Of a stretch of DNA of 5,922 bases, positions 1 to 5,922 are shown one piece after another. The stretch is from Chloroflexota bacterium (GTDB taxonomy: Bacteria > Chloroflexota > Anaerolineae > Aggregatilineales > UBA2796): positions 1 through 5,922 of the forward strand of contig JAGHYP010000176.1 of NCBI GenBank assembly GCA_017743585.1, read 5' to 3'. A program made the position numbers and the translations under genes. The notes beneath the pieces were generated by a model that did not search any database, had not been told where the DNA came from, and was given only the letters and a program-made list of their open reading frames with translations. Positions within the stretch are counted from its first letter, which is position 1; each line of letters begins with the position of its first letter.

Positions 1-16
1 GCTGAGGGCGCTGCCC

Positions 17-1906
17 GTGTTCCGACGTTTCGCCTTATTTCTAATCATCGGCGCGCTATTGCTGCTGCCGCTGCCACACACGCGCGCGCAAAGCGGCTCA
101 TTGCAGCTGACCGATTGCGAGCTACCGATCGGCGCGCAAGGCGCTGCCAAGCAAGCTGCGCGGTGCGGCGTATTGCGCGTGCCGGAAGATTATAACGTGC
201 CTGAGGGGCGCCAGATCGAGATTCACGTCGCCGTTTTGCCCGCGCGCAATAGCGCCGCGCGCCGCGAGCCGATCTTTCACCTCGAAGGCGGCCCTGGCGC
301 CAGCGCCATTGAGTACTACAGCCTAGTCTGGTATTCCGCATATGCAGACCTGAACGAAGCGCACGATATCGTCTTAATCGATCAGCGCGGAACGGGCAAA
401 TCTGCCTCGCTGCAATGCACAGAGATCTCGGATGAGAGACTTGAAGACCTCGCGCGCGATCTCGACTTTCGCGCTGAGACCGAAGAGAACATTGCGCGCG
501 CGCAAGCCTGCCTCACACGCCTTGGACAGACCAATGACTCGCGGCATTACATCACAGCCAATTTGGCGCGCGATACCGACGCTGTGCGCGCAGCGCTCGG
601 CTATGAGAAAATCAACCTGTTCGGTTCATCCTACGGCACGTGGCTGGCGCAGTTCTACTTGCGGCAATTCGGCGAGCGCGTCAACGCTGCCGTGCTTGAA
701 GGCACAGTTGGGCCATGGGATAAGCCGTTCCTTGTGGCCAATCTACACGCGGATATCTCTCTGCAGCGCGTTTTCGATCTGTGCGCCGCCGACTCAGCGT
801 GCAACAGCGCCTTTCCCGATCTGAAAGGCAAGCTCGAGCGGGCGCTGGAACGCTTGCACGGCGGCGTGCGCACAATCGGCACCAGCTCGCTGACTGGCAA
901 AAGTTATCCTGTCGTGATGAACGCGCAGCGTTTCCTATCGGCGATTCGCAGCATGCTCTATCAGGGCGGTCTGCTCGGCTCTGTGCCGCAAGCGATTGCG
1001 CGGGCTACCAATGGCAACTACACCTTGCCCGCCTCTGTCCTGATCGCAGCTGCCGAGCAGCCGATCAGCTACGGCATGAACCTGAGCGTGGTCTGCGCTG
1101 AGAGCGTCGCCTTCTACACGCCTGAGCTGTTGGCGGCTATCCCTGAGAGCGTCTTTTTCAATCGCCTGCCCAACGATATTTACAGCGAGCTGTGCGCTGT
1201 GTGGCGCAGCGCTGAGCTGGATGCTTCGGAAGTGACGCCTGTCAGCTCAAACGTGCCGACTCTGTTCCTCGTCGGCGATTTCGATCCGATCACGCCGGCC
1301 GCCTTCGCGCTCGCCACACAAATGCGCTTCCCGAACGGCGTCTTAGCGCGCTTCCCATATCAGAGTCACGTGATCTTGCCGAACAGCCTGTGCGCGCAAC
1401 GCCTTGTGCAAGCCTTTTACGCCGATCCGCGCCAGGTCGACCTGAGCTGCACTGCGCAAGATGTGCCGATCGCCTTCGCCGGAGCGCAGCGCCTGCGCTA
1501 TGAGACCGTCACCACGCCACATTTTTCCGCGCGCGTGCCAGCGGGCTGGCGCCAAATCGGCGAGGATGAAGGCATGTACTTCTTCAGCAGCGATGCAACC
1601 GTGCCCGAGTTTCTCGGCATCGCGACTTATCGCTTGGCGGGCAGCGCAGCGCTGCAAGAGGCGGCTTTCAAAGCGATCAGCGCGCGTCACGCGCGGCTCT
1701 TCGAGCAAGCGCGCATCGCGCAGCTCGGCGTCGTCGCCACGCAATATACTTTCAACACGGATCAGGAGGTCTACCTCGGCGCTTTGGTCACGCTCAATCT
1801 CGGCCCGCAGTCGCGCGCAGTGTGGTATGCCGCGCCAGCCAATATCTTCACGGCGCGCTTCAATAGCATCGCCATCGAAGTCTTTGGCTCGGTTATGCCG
1901 CGCTGA
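17..1906 (+). CDS. Secreted alpha/beta hydrolase, tripeptidyl-aminopeptidase (TAP)-like, with extra C-terminal domain
   Basis: Predicted exported serine hydrolase of 629 residues, probably an exopeptidase releasing short peptides or N-terminal residues outside the membrane; the substrate cannot be read from sequence. Residues 1-24 form a Sec signal peptide: FRR, a hydrophobic run 5-20, then a T-R-A site. There is no lipobox cysteine. The alpha/beta-hydrolase core shows an oxyanion-type motif HLEGGPG (88-94), DQRGTGKS (122-129), the nucleophile elbow GSSYG (203-207, Ser205), the acid Asp423 in DFDPITP, and His451 in QSHV. Residues about 415-480 match the TAP-like C-terminal region, with Cys459 and Cys478. 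Many cysteines (34, 50, 134, 165, 256, 262, 360, 393) fit an oxidised exported protein. Residues about 493-629 are an added domain I cannot name. The start is GTG, chosen because GAGGG lies 8 bases upstream and the signal peptide begins there; the frame is open to the window edge. Family assignment is firm, exact specificity is not. Confidence 0.9.
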   Translation: MFRRFALFLIIGALLLLPLPHTRAQSGSLQLTDCELPIGAQGAAKQAARCGVLRVPEDYNVPEGRQIEIHVAVLPARNSAARREPIFHLEGGPGASAIEYYSLVWYSAYADLNEAHDIVLIDQRGTGKSASLQCTEISDERLEDLARDLDFRAETEENIARAQACLTRLGQTNDSRHYITANLARDTDAVRAALGYEKINLFGSSYGTWLAQFYLRQFGERVNAAVLEGTVGPWDKPFLVANLHADISLQRVFDLCAADSACNSAFPDLKGKLERALERLHGGVRTIGTSSLTGKSYPVVMNAQRFLSAIRSMLYQGGLLGSVPQAIARATNGNYTLPASVLIAAAEQPISYGMNLSVVCAESVAFYTPELLAAIPESVFFNRLPNDIYSELCAVWRSAELDASEVTPVSSNVPTLFLVGDFDPITPAAFALATQMRFPNGVLARFPYQSHVILPNSLCAQRLVQAFYADPRQVDLSCTAQDVPIAFAGAQRLRYETVTTPHFSARVPAGWRQIGEDEGMYFFSSDATVPEFLGIATYRLAGSAALQEAAFKAISARHARLFEQARIAQLGVVATQYTFNTDQEVYLGALVTLNLGPQSRAVWYAAPANIFTARFNSIAIEVFGSVMPR

Positions 1907-1916
1907 GCGTAGCTCG

Positions 1917-1950
1917 CGCAGGATTGTTCACGCGCTCCTGCGTTATATTT
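1917..1950 (+). terminator. Probable Rho-independent terminator of the TAP-like hydrolase gene
   Basis: A perfect 7-bp inverted repeat, CGCAGGA (1917-1923) with TCCTGCG (1936-1942), encloses a 12-base loop and is followed at once by TTATATTT (1943-1950). It starts 10 bases after the stop codon. The T-tract is interrupted by two A residues and the loop is long, so this is a moderate-strength candidate. It is oriented for + strand transcription only. Confidence 0.55.
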
Positions 1951-1973
1951 CCTGCCCGCCTCAAGCGGCGCGT

Positions 1974-1992
1974 TGCACAGCGCAGCTGTGCA
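1974..1992. other. Hairpin without T-tract between the convergent genes
   Basis: TGCACAG (1974-1980) and CTGTGCA (1986-1992) are a perfect 7-bp inverted repeat around a 5-base loop. No T-run follows on either strand, so it is not an intrinsic terminator by itself. It sits between the two terminator-like hairpins and could act as a 3'-end RNA stabiliser or a protein site. The last base is shared with the next stem, so the two structures compete for one base pair only. Confidence 0.4.
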
Positions 1993-2016
1993 CGCCGCGA
2001 CGCGCCTCGGCGTTTT
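1992..2016 (+). terminator. Possible second (back-up) terminator in the convergent gap
   Basis: The 6-bp inverted repeat ACGCCG (1992-1997) and CGGCGT (2008-2013) has a 10-base loop and runs into TTTT (2013-2016). It lies about 85 bases past the hydrolase stop codon. The T-tract is short and its first base is part of the stem, so support is modest. It would catch read-through toward the oppositely oriented fusion gene. Confidence 0.35.
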
Positions 2017-2147
2017 CCCTGACCTAGCGGCTTTCAGCACCGTGCAATCCCCCATGCCAAGCCTTTGCGCCGAACATCGCTGCGCACGTTGTCTATCGCC
2101 AGCTCGCCGAGCGCCATCAGCGGCGCGTGGCACGGCTTGCCTGAGCG

Positions 2148-5100
2148 CTACTTGTTCTTAGCAGGGAAGCGCGGCAGCACGACCGCTGCATCAGGCACAG
2201 GCAAACGGTCGCCGAGCGTCACTGCAGTCGGTAGGGTCATCGCCTTGCCAATGTTCAAAATCAGCAGCGGCGTCTCAGGCGCGCTGAAGGCTTCTTTCAC
2301 GTACGCCTGACCGCACTGATAGCCTTCCGAGTCAATGCTGCACGATGTGACCATGCCGATCACGTTGCCGCGCCGATCCAGCACGGCTGCGCCTGCTTGC
2401 GGCGGACGCACGCCTTTGTGTAGCATGCGGAAGCGCACAATAGTCGCATCGCGTTTGCGCTCGCGCTCTAAATAGGCGAGTTTGCCGATGAAGAATGGCT
2501 TCCAGAGCTTGACGTATCTGGCGAAGCCTGCGTCGCCCGGCGTGAAAGCGTGCGGGCCGCCTAGCTCATGCCCGTAGAGCGGCAAGCCCGCCTCGATGCG
2601 CGTGCTATCGCGACTCGCTAAGCCGCATGGCTGCGCGCCTGCTTCGATCAGCGTCTCAAAGAGCGCCGCTGCCTGCTGCGGATGCACGAACAGCTCGAAA
2701 GCAATGCGCTCGCCCGTGTAGCCCGTCCGGGAGACGAGCAGGTCAAACGCGCCGAGCCTGAACGGCGCCACAGTAGACCACGCCATGTCCGCCAAGCGCT
2801 TTTTATCCGCCTCGCTGTGCGCCAAGCGTTGCAAAATGCCCAGACTGGCTGGCCCTTGCAAGGCGATATCAACGCGGCACGCCTCGCCATGCTCCGGATC
2901 GCGCAGATCGCGCAACACAACTTGCGACGGATCGTCCAGCAGGCGCGCCGTAGGACGGGTCGGGTCGATCTGGACTTCGCCGCGCAGCACGGCGTTCGCC
3001 CATGCCCAATCTTTGTCGTTATTGCTGGCGTTCACCACCAGCATGAAGTGATCTTCTGCCAGCCGATAGATGTAGAGATCGTCCAGCGGCACGCCGTCAA
3101 TGCCGAGCAGATAGCTGTAGTGCGCCTCGCCGACCTTCAGGGCGCGCACGTCGTTCGTGGTCAGCCGATCCAAGAAATGTAGCGCAGCGCGTCCGCGCAC
3201 GTCCCAGACTCCCATATGCGTCACATCGAAGACGCCCGCCGCGTTCCGCACAGCGGCGTGCTCCGCGCTCACGCTCTTGTACCAGAGCGGCATCTCATAG
3301 CCGCTGAACAGCCCCATCCTAGCGCCGAGCCGCTTGTGCAGCTCATAGAGCGGGGTGCGCTTCGGCGGCTGACCCTCAGGCTTGCTCCATGTGAAGATTG
3401 GCAGCGGCGCGCCGCCACTTGCAGGCAGACGCGCGCCGCGCGCGCCGACGAAGTAGTCTTTCTCAGGGTAGAAGCCCACCAACGCGCCAACAGGCACGTC
3501 CACAGGCTTGCTCGGCTTGCCCAGAACGCTCACCACGACTGCGCCCGCCAATTTGCCGTGAACGTCGAGCGGATCGTAGATCGTGAAGCCATCCGAGAGC
3601 GCTTGCAGCCATGCGGCAGCGCGCCCGCCTTCAGCGTTCAGGTGCAGATGGTAAGTATCCGCGCCGACTCGCTCCAAGACGCCGCTCGCGATCAGCGCGC
3701 CGTCTTGATCCAGCAGGCTGGTCGGCTCTGAGTCGCCGCTCTCAAGCGGATAGACGCGGCTGGTCAACGCGACGCGCAAGAAATCGGCGGCAGCTGCGCC
3801 GCGCACTGCTAGCGAGAGCGGGCCGCGCTCTGCCATTTCATCCACCCACAGCGTGATGTGCTGCTTGCCCTTCTCAGTCATGCGCGCGCCGACCACTGGC
3901 AGGCTGTAATCAATGCCCGCCTCAGCGCACAGCTGCGCCACAGCGTGCCGTGCATCGGTCAGCACGTCGAACGGCACTTTAGCGCGCAGGTCGTCTTTGC
4001 CGCCCTTGCCCGCGTAGCTGAATGGCCGCGCCGCCTTGAGCACATGCGCGATGATCGAGGCGAGACGGTCGATTTCAGGCTCGCGGAAGCCGCGCTGCGT
4101 GATCCACGGCGTGCCAAGCCGAATGCCGCTCGGTCGCGCCGCTGATGTATCGCCTGGGATCGTGTTGCGATTGCAAGTGATGCCAGCTAGGTCAAGGATG
4201 CGCGCCGCCATATCGCCGCTGAGCGGCGTGCCGTCCGCGCCGCGTATCGTGCTGACATCTACCACCAGCAAGTGCGTATTCGTGCCGCCATAGACCAAGC
4301 GCAAGCCGTGTTCGCGCAATTTCTCAGCTAGGCGCGCCGCGTTTTTCACAATTTGCACTTGCAGCGCCCTGAATTGCTCCGTGCGCGCCAATTTGAAGGC
4401 GACGGCGAGCGCCGCGATGCTGTTCATATGCGGGCCGCCTTGCTCGCCGGGAAAGACGCCGCGATCCAGCTTCTTGGCGAGATCGGCGCGATGCGTGATG
4501 ATGACCGCGCCGCGCGGCCCGCAGAGCGTCTTGTGCGTAGTGAAAGTGACGATATCTGCAATGCCGATTGGCGAAGGATAGACGCCCGCTGCAACCAAGC
4601 CTGCCACGTGCGCGATATCCGCCATGAGCAGCGCGCCGCATGCATCGGCGATCTCGCGCAGTTTCTGCCAGTCTGGCGCCATCGGATAGGATGAGTAGCC
4701 GCCGATTATGATCTTCGGACGCTCTCGTAGCGCTATTGCTCGCGCCGCCTCGTAATCAATCAGCTCCGTCTCAGGATGCACGCCGTAGAAGACCGCGTTG
4801 TATTGCTTGCCGCTGCGCGCCGCAGGGCTGCCGTGCGTCAAATGGCCGCCGTGCAGCAAATCCATGCCCATGATCGTATCGCCGGGCGTCAGCAGGGCTG
4901 TGTAGACCGCGCTGTTGGCGGGGGCGCCGCTCAGCGGCTGCACATTTACATAGAGCTGATCGGCGCTCAAGCGCTCTGTGGCGAACAACTCAGCGCAGCG
5001 CCGCCGCGCCAACGCCTCGACCAGATTGGCAAATTCTGTGCCTTTGTAGTAACGCGGGTCGCTATAGCGGCGGAAAGACGCTAGGTGCCGATCAAAATCC

Positions 5101-5327
5101 AGCAGCTCGGCTTCGGTCATCAGGCGCATTTCATCAGGCGGGTAGCCTTCTGCGTATAGATTGTGATAATGCGATGTGAGCGCCTGCCGCACGGCATACG
5201 GCACAGTAGATTCAGATGGAATCAAAATCAAGCGGCGTTGTTGGCGCGCCGCTTCTAGGTTGATCAGGTCAGCGAGATCGGGATCGAGATCGGCAAGATC
5301 GCCGCGAAATAAAAAATCTTGTAGCAT
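2148..5327 (-). CDS. Fused serine hydroxymethyltransferase / glycine-cleavage T-protein (GlyA-GcvT), 1059 residues
   Basis: Bifunctional one-carbon enzyme, cytosolic (no signal peptide). The GlyA part (about 1-475) is PLP-dependent: serine + THF to glycine + methylene-THF. Hallmarks are YAEGYP (58-63), RYYKG (92-96), HGGHLTHG (159-166), Asp237 and His240 in DIAHVAG, PLP-lysine Lys266 in TTHKTL, FPGEQGGP (292-299) and Arg403 in SGIRLGTP. The GcvT part (about 656-1059) moves the aminomethyl carbon from lipoyl-GcvH to THF. It begins KRTPLYELH and shows DVTHMG, TTNDV, DDL (Asp749/Asp750), IALQGP (821-826), RTGYTGE (867-873), GLASRD (902-907), EAGLPLYG, FFIGK (945-949) and a C-terminal barrel. A GcvT-like but degenerate module lies between them. 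The ATG at 5327 is preferred because GGAG (5333-5336) lies 5 bases upstream. An in-frame TTG at 5363, adding 12 residues, has no ribosome site. It lies 51 bases after the Nudix gene on the same strand. No gcvH or gcvP is visible. Confidence 0.95.
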   Translation of the reverse strand: MLQDFLFRGDLADLDPDLADLINLEAARQQRRLILIPSESTVPYAVRQALTSHYHNLYAEGYPPDEMRLMTEAELLDFDRHLASFRRYSDPRYYKGTEFANLVEALARRRCAELFATERLSADQLYVNVQPLSGAPANSAVYTALLTPGDTIMGMDLLHGGHLTHGSPAARSGKQYNAVFYGVHPETELIDYEAARAIALRERPKIIIGGYSSYPMAPDWQKLREIADACGALLMADIAHVAGLVAAGVYPSPIGIADIVTFTTHKTLCGPRGAVIITHRADLAKKLDRGVFPGEQGGPHMNSIAALAVAFKLARTEQFRALQVQIVKNAARLAEKLREHGLRLVYGGTNTHLLVVDVSTIRGADGTPLSGDMAARILDLAGITCNRNTIPGDTSAARPSGIRLGTPWITQRGFREPEIDRLASIIAHVLKAARPFSYAGKGGKDDLRAKVPFDVLTDARHAVAQLCAEAGIDYSLPVVGARMTEKGKQHITLWVDEMAERGPLSLAVRGAAAADFLRVALTSRVYPLESGDSEPTSLLDQDGALIASGVLERVGADTYHLHLNAEGGRAAAWLQALSDGFTIYDPLDVHGKLAGAVVVSVLGKPSKPVDVPVGALVGFYPEKDYFVGARGARLPASGGAPLPIFTWSKPEGQPPKRTPLYELHKRLGARMGLFSGYEMPLWYKSVSAEHAAVRNAAGVFDVTHMGVWDVRGRAALHFLDRLTTNDVRALKVGEAHYSYLLGIDGVPLDDLYIYRLAEDHFMLVVNASNNDKDWAWANAVLRGEVQIDPTRPTARLLDDPSQVVLRDLRDPEHGEACRVDIALQGPASLGILQRLAHSEADKKRLADMAWSTVAPFRLGAFDLLVSRTGYTGERIAFELFVHPQQAAALFETLIEAGAQPCGLASRDSTRIEAGLPLYGHELGGPHAFTPGDAGFARYVKLWKPFFIGKLAYLERERKRDATIVRFRMLHKGVRPPQAGAAVLDRRGNVIGMVTSCSIDSEGYQCGQAYVKEAFSAPETPLLILNIGKAMTLPTAVTLGDRLPVPDAAVVLPRFPAKNK
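3363..3902 (-). other. Middle module of the fusion protein: degenerate GcvT-like folate-binding domain
   Basis: This encodes residues about 476-655, between the GlyA and GcvT enzymes. Residues 508-565 align without a gap to residues 710-767 of the GcvT domain at a constant offset of 202, with 20 identities in 58 positions. Shared landmarks are VRG, AA, FL, a T..V pair, G, LL, DG, R...D and NA. The positions of the GcvT DDL aspartates (749/750) are Ala547/Ser548 here, and TTNDV becomes LTSRV. A later KDYFVG (623-628) weakly recalls KPFFIG (943-948). The segment is too short to hold a whole second GcvT, so it looks like a condensed, probably non-catalytic copy. I infer a structural or folate-holding role. 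A Pro/Gly-rich stretch at about 636-656 links it to GcvT. Confidence 0.65.
5055..5138 (-). other. Extra loop of about 26 residues in the GlyA active-site region
   Basis: These bases encode residues 64-91 of the fusion protein. In E. coli GlyA, as I recall it, YAEGYP is followed after two residues by RYYGG. Here 28 residues, rich in acidic and arginine side chains and probably helical, separate YAEGYP (58-63) from RYYKG (92-96). The tyrosines and glutamate on both sides, which contact substrate, PLP or folate in the family, are kept. This therefore looks like a subfamily insertion and not damage. Confidence 0.7.
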
Positions 5328-5378
5328 GTTCTCTCCGACTGATGTGGGCTGTGAACCGTGCAATGGATGTAAGCGCGC

Positions 5379-5819
5379 TCAGGCAGTGCCGCTGCGGACT
5401 CGGTCGCCGTAGCGGGCGAGGCTGGCGCGAATCGCCGCCAACTCAAAGCCCGTGTGGAGTTTGCCGCTGGCGTGGCACTGCATCACCTCAGCGAGCGTCC
5501 ACCACCTGATGTTGAGAATTTCGTTGTGATCAATTCTGAAGTTCAGCGTGCGCGGACGTGCGAAGTAGATGTGATGAGCGCGCCCGCGGTAGGTATACAT
5601 CGCCACGAAGCCGATGATGTCAACGGTCATCGCGAGCTCCTCATACAGCTCGCGGTGAAGCGCCGCCACAAGGCTTGGGTCGCTCGCCTCGACGCGCCCG
5701 CCCGGCAATCCCCACTTTCCGATTGTCTCAGGCAGGTAGTTGTGATGCTGTACCAGCAGGAATCGGTTCTCGTGGAGCAGCACAGCGCGCACTGCTGGAC
5801 TGCGTACTATCGCGCCCAT
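5379..5819 (-). CDS. Nudix hydrolase, 146 residues
   Basis: Small cytosolic hydrolase predicted to cleave a nucleoside diphosphate linked to another group, Mg-dependent; the substrate is unknown. Residues about 5-138 form one Nudix domain. The Nudix box lies at 40-64: GLPGGRVEAS leads into the helix R56-E57-L-Y-E60-E61, whose glutamates bind metal. The box departs from G-x5-E-x7-REUxEExGU: Asp47 stands where Glu is usual, one extra residue (Pro48) follows, and the later Gly is Ala63. A typical N-terminal strand, RAVLLHENRFLLVQH, precedes it, and a WW pair (106-107) with TLAEV ends the fold. The ATG at 5819 is supported by GAGGA (5829-5833), 9 bases upstream. It is the first gene after the promoter at 5852-5881 and is probably cotranscribed with the downstream fusion gene. 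A dihydroneopterin-triphosphate role would fit a folate context but nothing in the sequence proves it. Confidence 0.9.
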   Translation of the reverse strand: MGAIVRSPAVRAVLLHENRFLLVQHHNYLPETIGKWGLPGGRVEASDPSLVAALHRELYEELAMTVDIIGFVAMYTYRGRAHHIYFARPRTLNFRIDHNEILNIRWWTLAEVMQCHASGKLHTGFELAAIRASLARYGDRVRSGTA

Positions 5820-5845
5820 ATCTGTTCATCCTCAACGCCTCGCGT

Positions 5846-5894
5846 GCGCAGATTATAGCAGATCGGGCGGGCGATGTTCAATGCGGCGCAGATT
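5846..5894 (-). repeat. Direct repeat AATCTGCGC x2 bracketing the promoter, possible operator pair
   Basis: The same nine bases, AATCTGCGC on the - strand, occur at 5886-5894 and 5846-5854, exactly 40 bp apart (about four helical turns). The match extends to CTnnAATCTGCGC. The first copy lies just upstream of the -35 box. The second starts inside the -10 hexamer and ends at base -1. The placement suggests a regulator bound on one DNA face, but GCGC is very common in this DNA and chance cannot be excluded. Confidence 0.4.
5852..5881 (-). promoter_or_regulatory. Sigma-70-type promoter with extended -10 for the Nudix/GlyA-GcvT unit
   Basis: On the - strand a perfect TATAAT (5857-5852) is preceded by TGC, giving an extended -10 (TGnTATAAT). 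TTGAAC (5881-5876) matches four of six bases of the -35 consensus at a spacing of 18. A 6-base discriminator, CTGCGC, then puts an A at 5845 as the likely +1, leaving a leader of about 26 bases before the Nudix ATG. That leader is too short for a folate or glycine riboswitch. Confidence 0.75.
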
Positions 5895-5910
5895 GCAGGC
5901 GGGTCGCTGC

Positions 5911-5922
5911 GCGGCGCGCCGC
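5911..5922. repeat. 12-base perfect palindrome at the window edge
   Basis: GCGGCGCGCCGC is its own reverse complement. It sits about 30 bases upstream of the -35 box of the - strand promoter and is cut by the window end, so it may be longer. It could be the stem of a terminator for an upstream gene, a protein site, or just GC-rich background. No function is claimed. Confidence 0.3.

Noticed and set aside
45..1744. Open frames in other frames and on the - strand across the hydrolase gene
   Set aside because: They are arginine/alanine-rich low-complexity translations with no domain pattern. The + frame has a complete signal peptide and catalytic triad.
2111..2126. GCGCC/GGCGC hairpin as terminator of the fusion gene
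   Set aside because: The stem is only 5 bp and no T-run follows it on the - strand.
1771..2133. Small gene in or across the convergent gap
   Set aside because: The candidate frames there overlap the hydrolase end, have unlikely composition and no ribosome site, and the gap is filled with hairpins.
2682..4694. Long open frames on the + strand opposite the fusion gene (for example 3216-3731 and 2682-3182)
   Set aside because: They are antisense to strongly conserved enzyme domains, have no recognisable family features, and are expected by chance in GC-rich coding DNA.
5328..5363. Longer fusion protein starting at TTG 5363 (12 more residues)
   Set aside because: There is no Shine-Dalgarno sequence upstream of the TTG, whereas ATG 5327 has GGAG five bases before it and starts at the sequence expected for the family.
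5328..5378. Glycine or THF riboswitch ahead of the fusion gene
   Set aside because: The gap is only 51 bases and shows no paired-aptamer structure. The leader ahead of the Nudix gene is about 26 bases, too short for an aptamer.
1..5922. Mobile element, CRISPR array, tRNA or rRNA
   Set aside because: No terminal inverted repeats, transposase or integrase motifs, spaced repeat array, or cloverleaf/rRNA sequence were seen on either strand.

Overview
The window is GC-rich DNA, dense in GCGC/CGCG tetramers, and almost fully coding. It carries one gene on the + strand and two on the - strand. The genes are bacterial in style, with Shine-Dalgarno sequences, a sigma-70-type promoter and tight spacing. 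A secreted TAP-type hydrolase beside a serine hydroxymethyltransferase/GcvT fusion suggests a free-living heterotroph. My best guess is Chloroflexota (Anaerolineae-like), but this rests on the general look of the proteins and not on any marker gene.

Left part (17-1906, +): an exported alpha/beta hydrolase of the tripeptidyl-aminopeptidase/proline-iminopeptidase-like family. It has a complete Ser-Asp-His triad and an extra C-terminal domain of about 130 residues. Its GTG start lies 16 bases from the window edge, so its promoter is not visible. The convergent gap (1907-2147) holds two terminator-like hairpins for this gene, one further hairpin without a T-tract, and no gene.

Right part (2148-5819, -): a probable two-gene transcription unit. 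A well-formed promoter (TTGAAC, 18 bp, extended -10 TGCTATAAT) lies at 5852-5881. It is followed by a Nudix hydrolase (5379-5819) and, after a 51-base gap, a very large gene (2148-5327). The large gene encodes a 1059-residue fusion of serine hydroxymethyltransferase (GlyA) with glycine-cleavage T-protein (GcvT). Both halves keep their hallmark catalytic motifs. Both reactions meet at glycine, tetrahydrofolate and 5,10-methylene-tetrahydrofolate, so the fusion probably couples glycine cleavage (or its reversal) to serine formation. GcvH, GcvP and lipoamide dehydrogenase are not in the window.

The most unusual feature lies between the two enzymes. The connecting segment of about 180 residues aligns without gaps to the folate-binding N-terminal part of the GcvT domain in the same protein, 202 residues further on. 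It has lost the catalytic aspartate pair. The protein therefore looks like GlyA, a degenerate GcvT-like module, and an active GcvT. The GlyA part also has an insertion of about 26 residues in the active-site loop. A 9-bp direct repeat, spaced exactly 40 bp, brackets the promoter and may be an operator pair.
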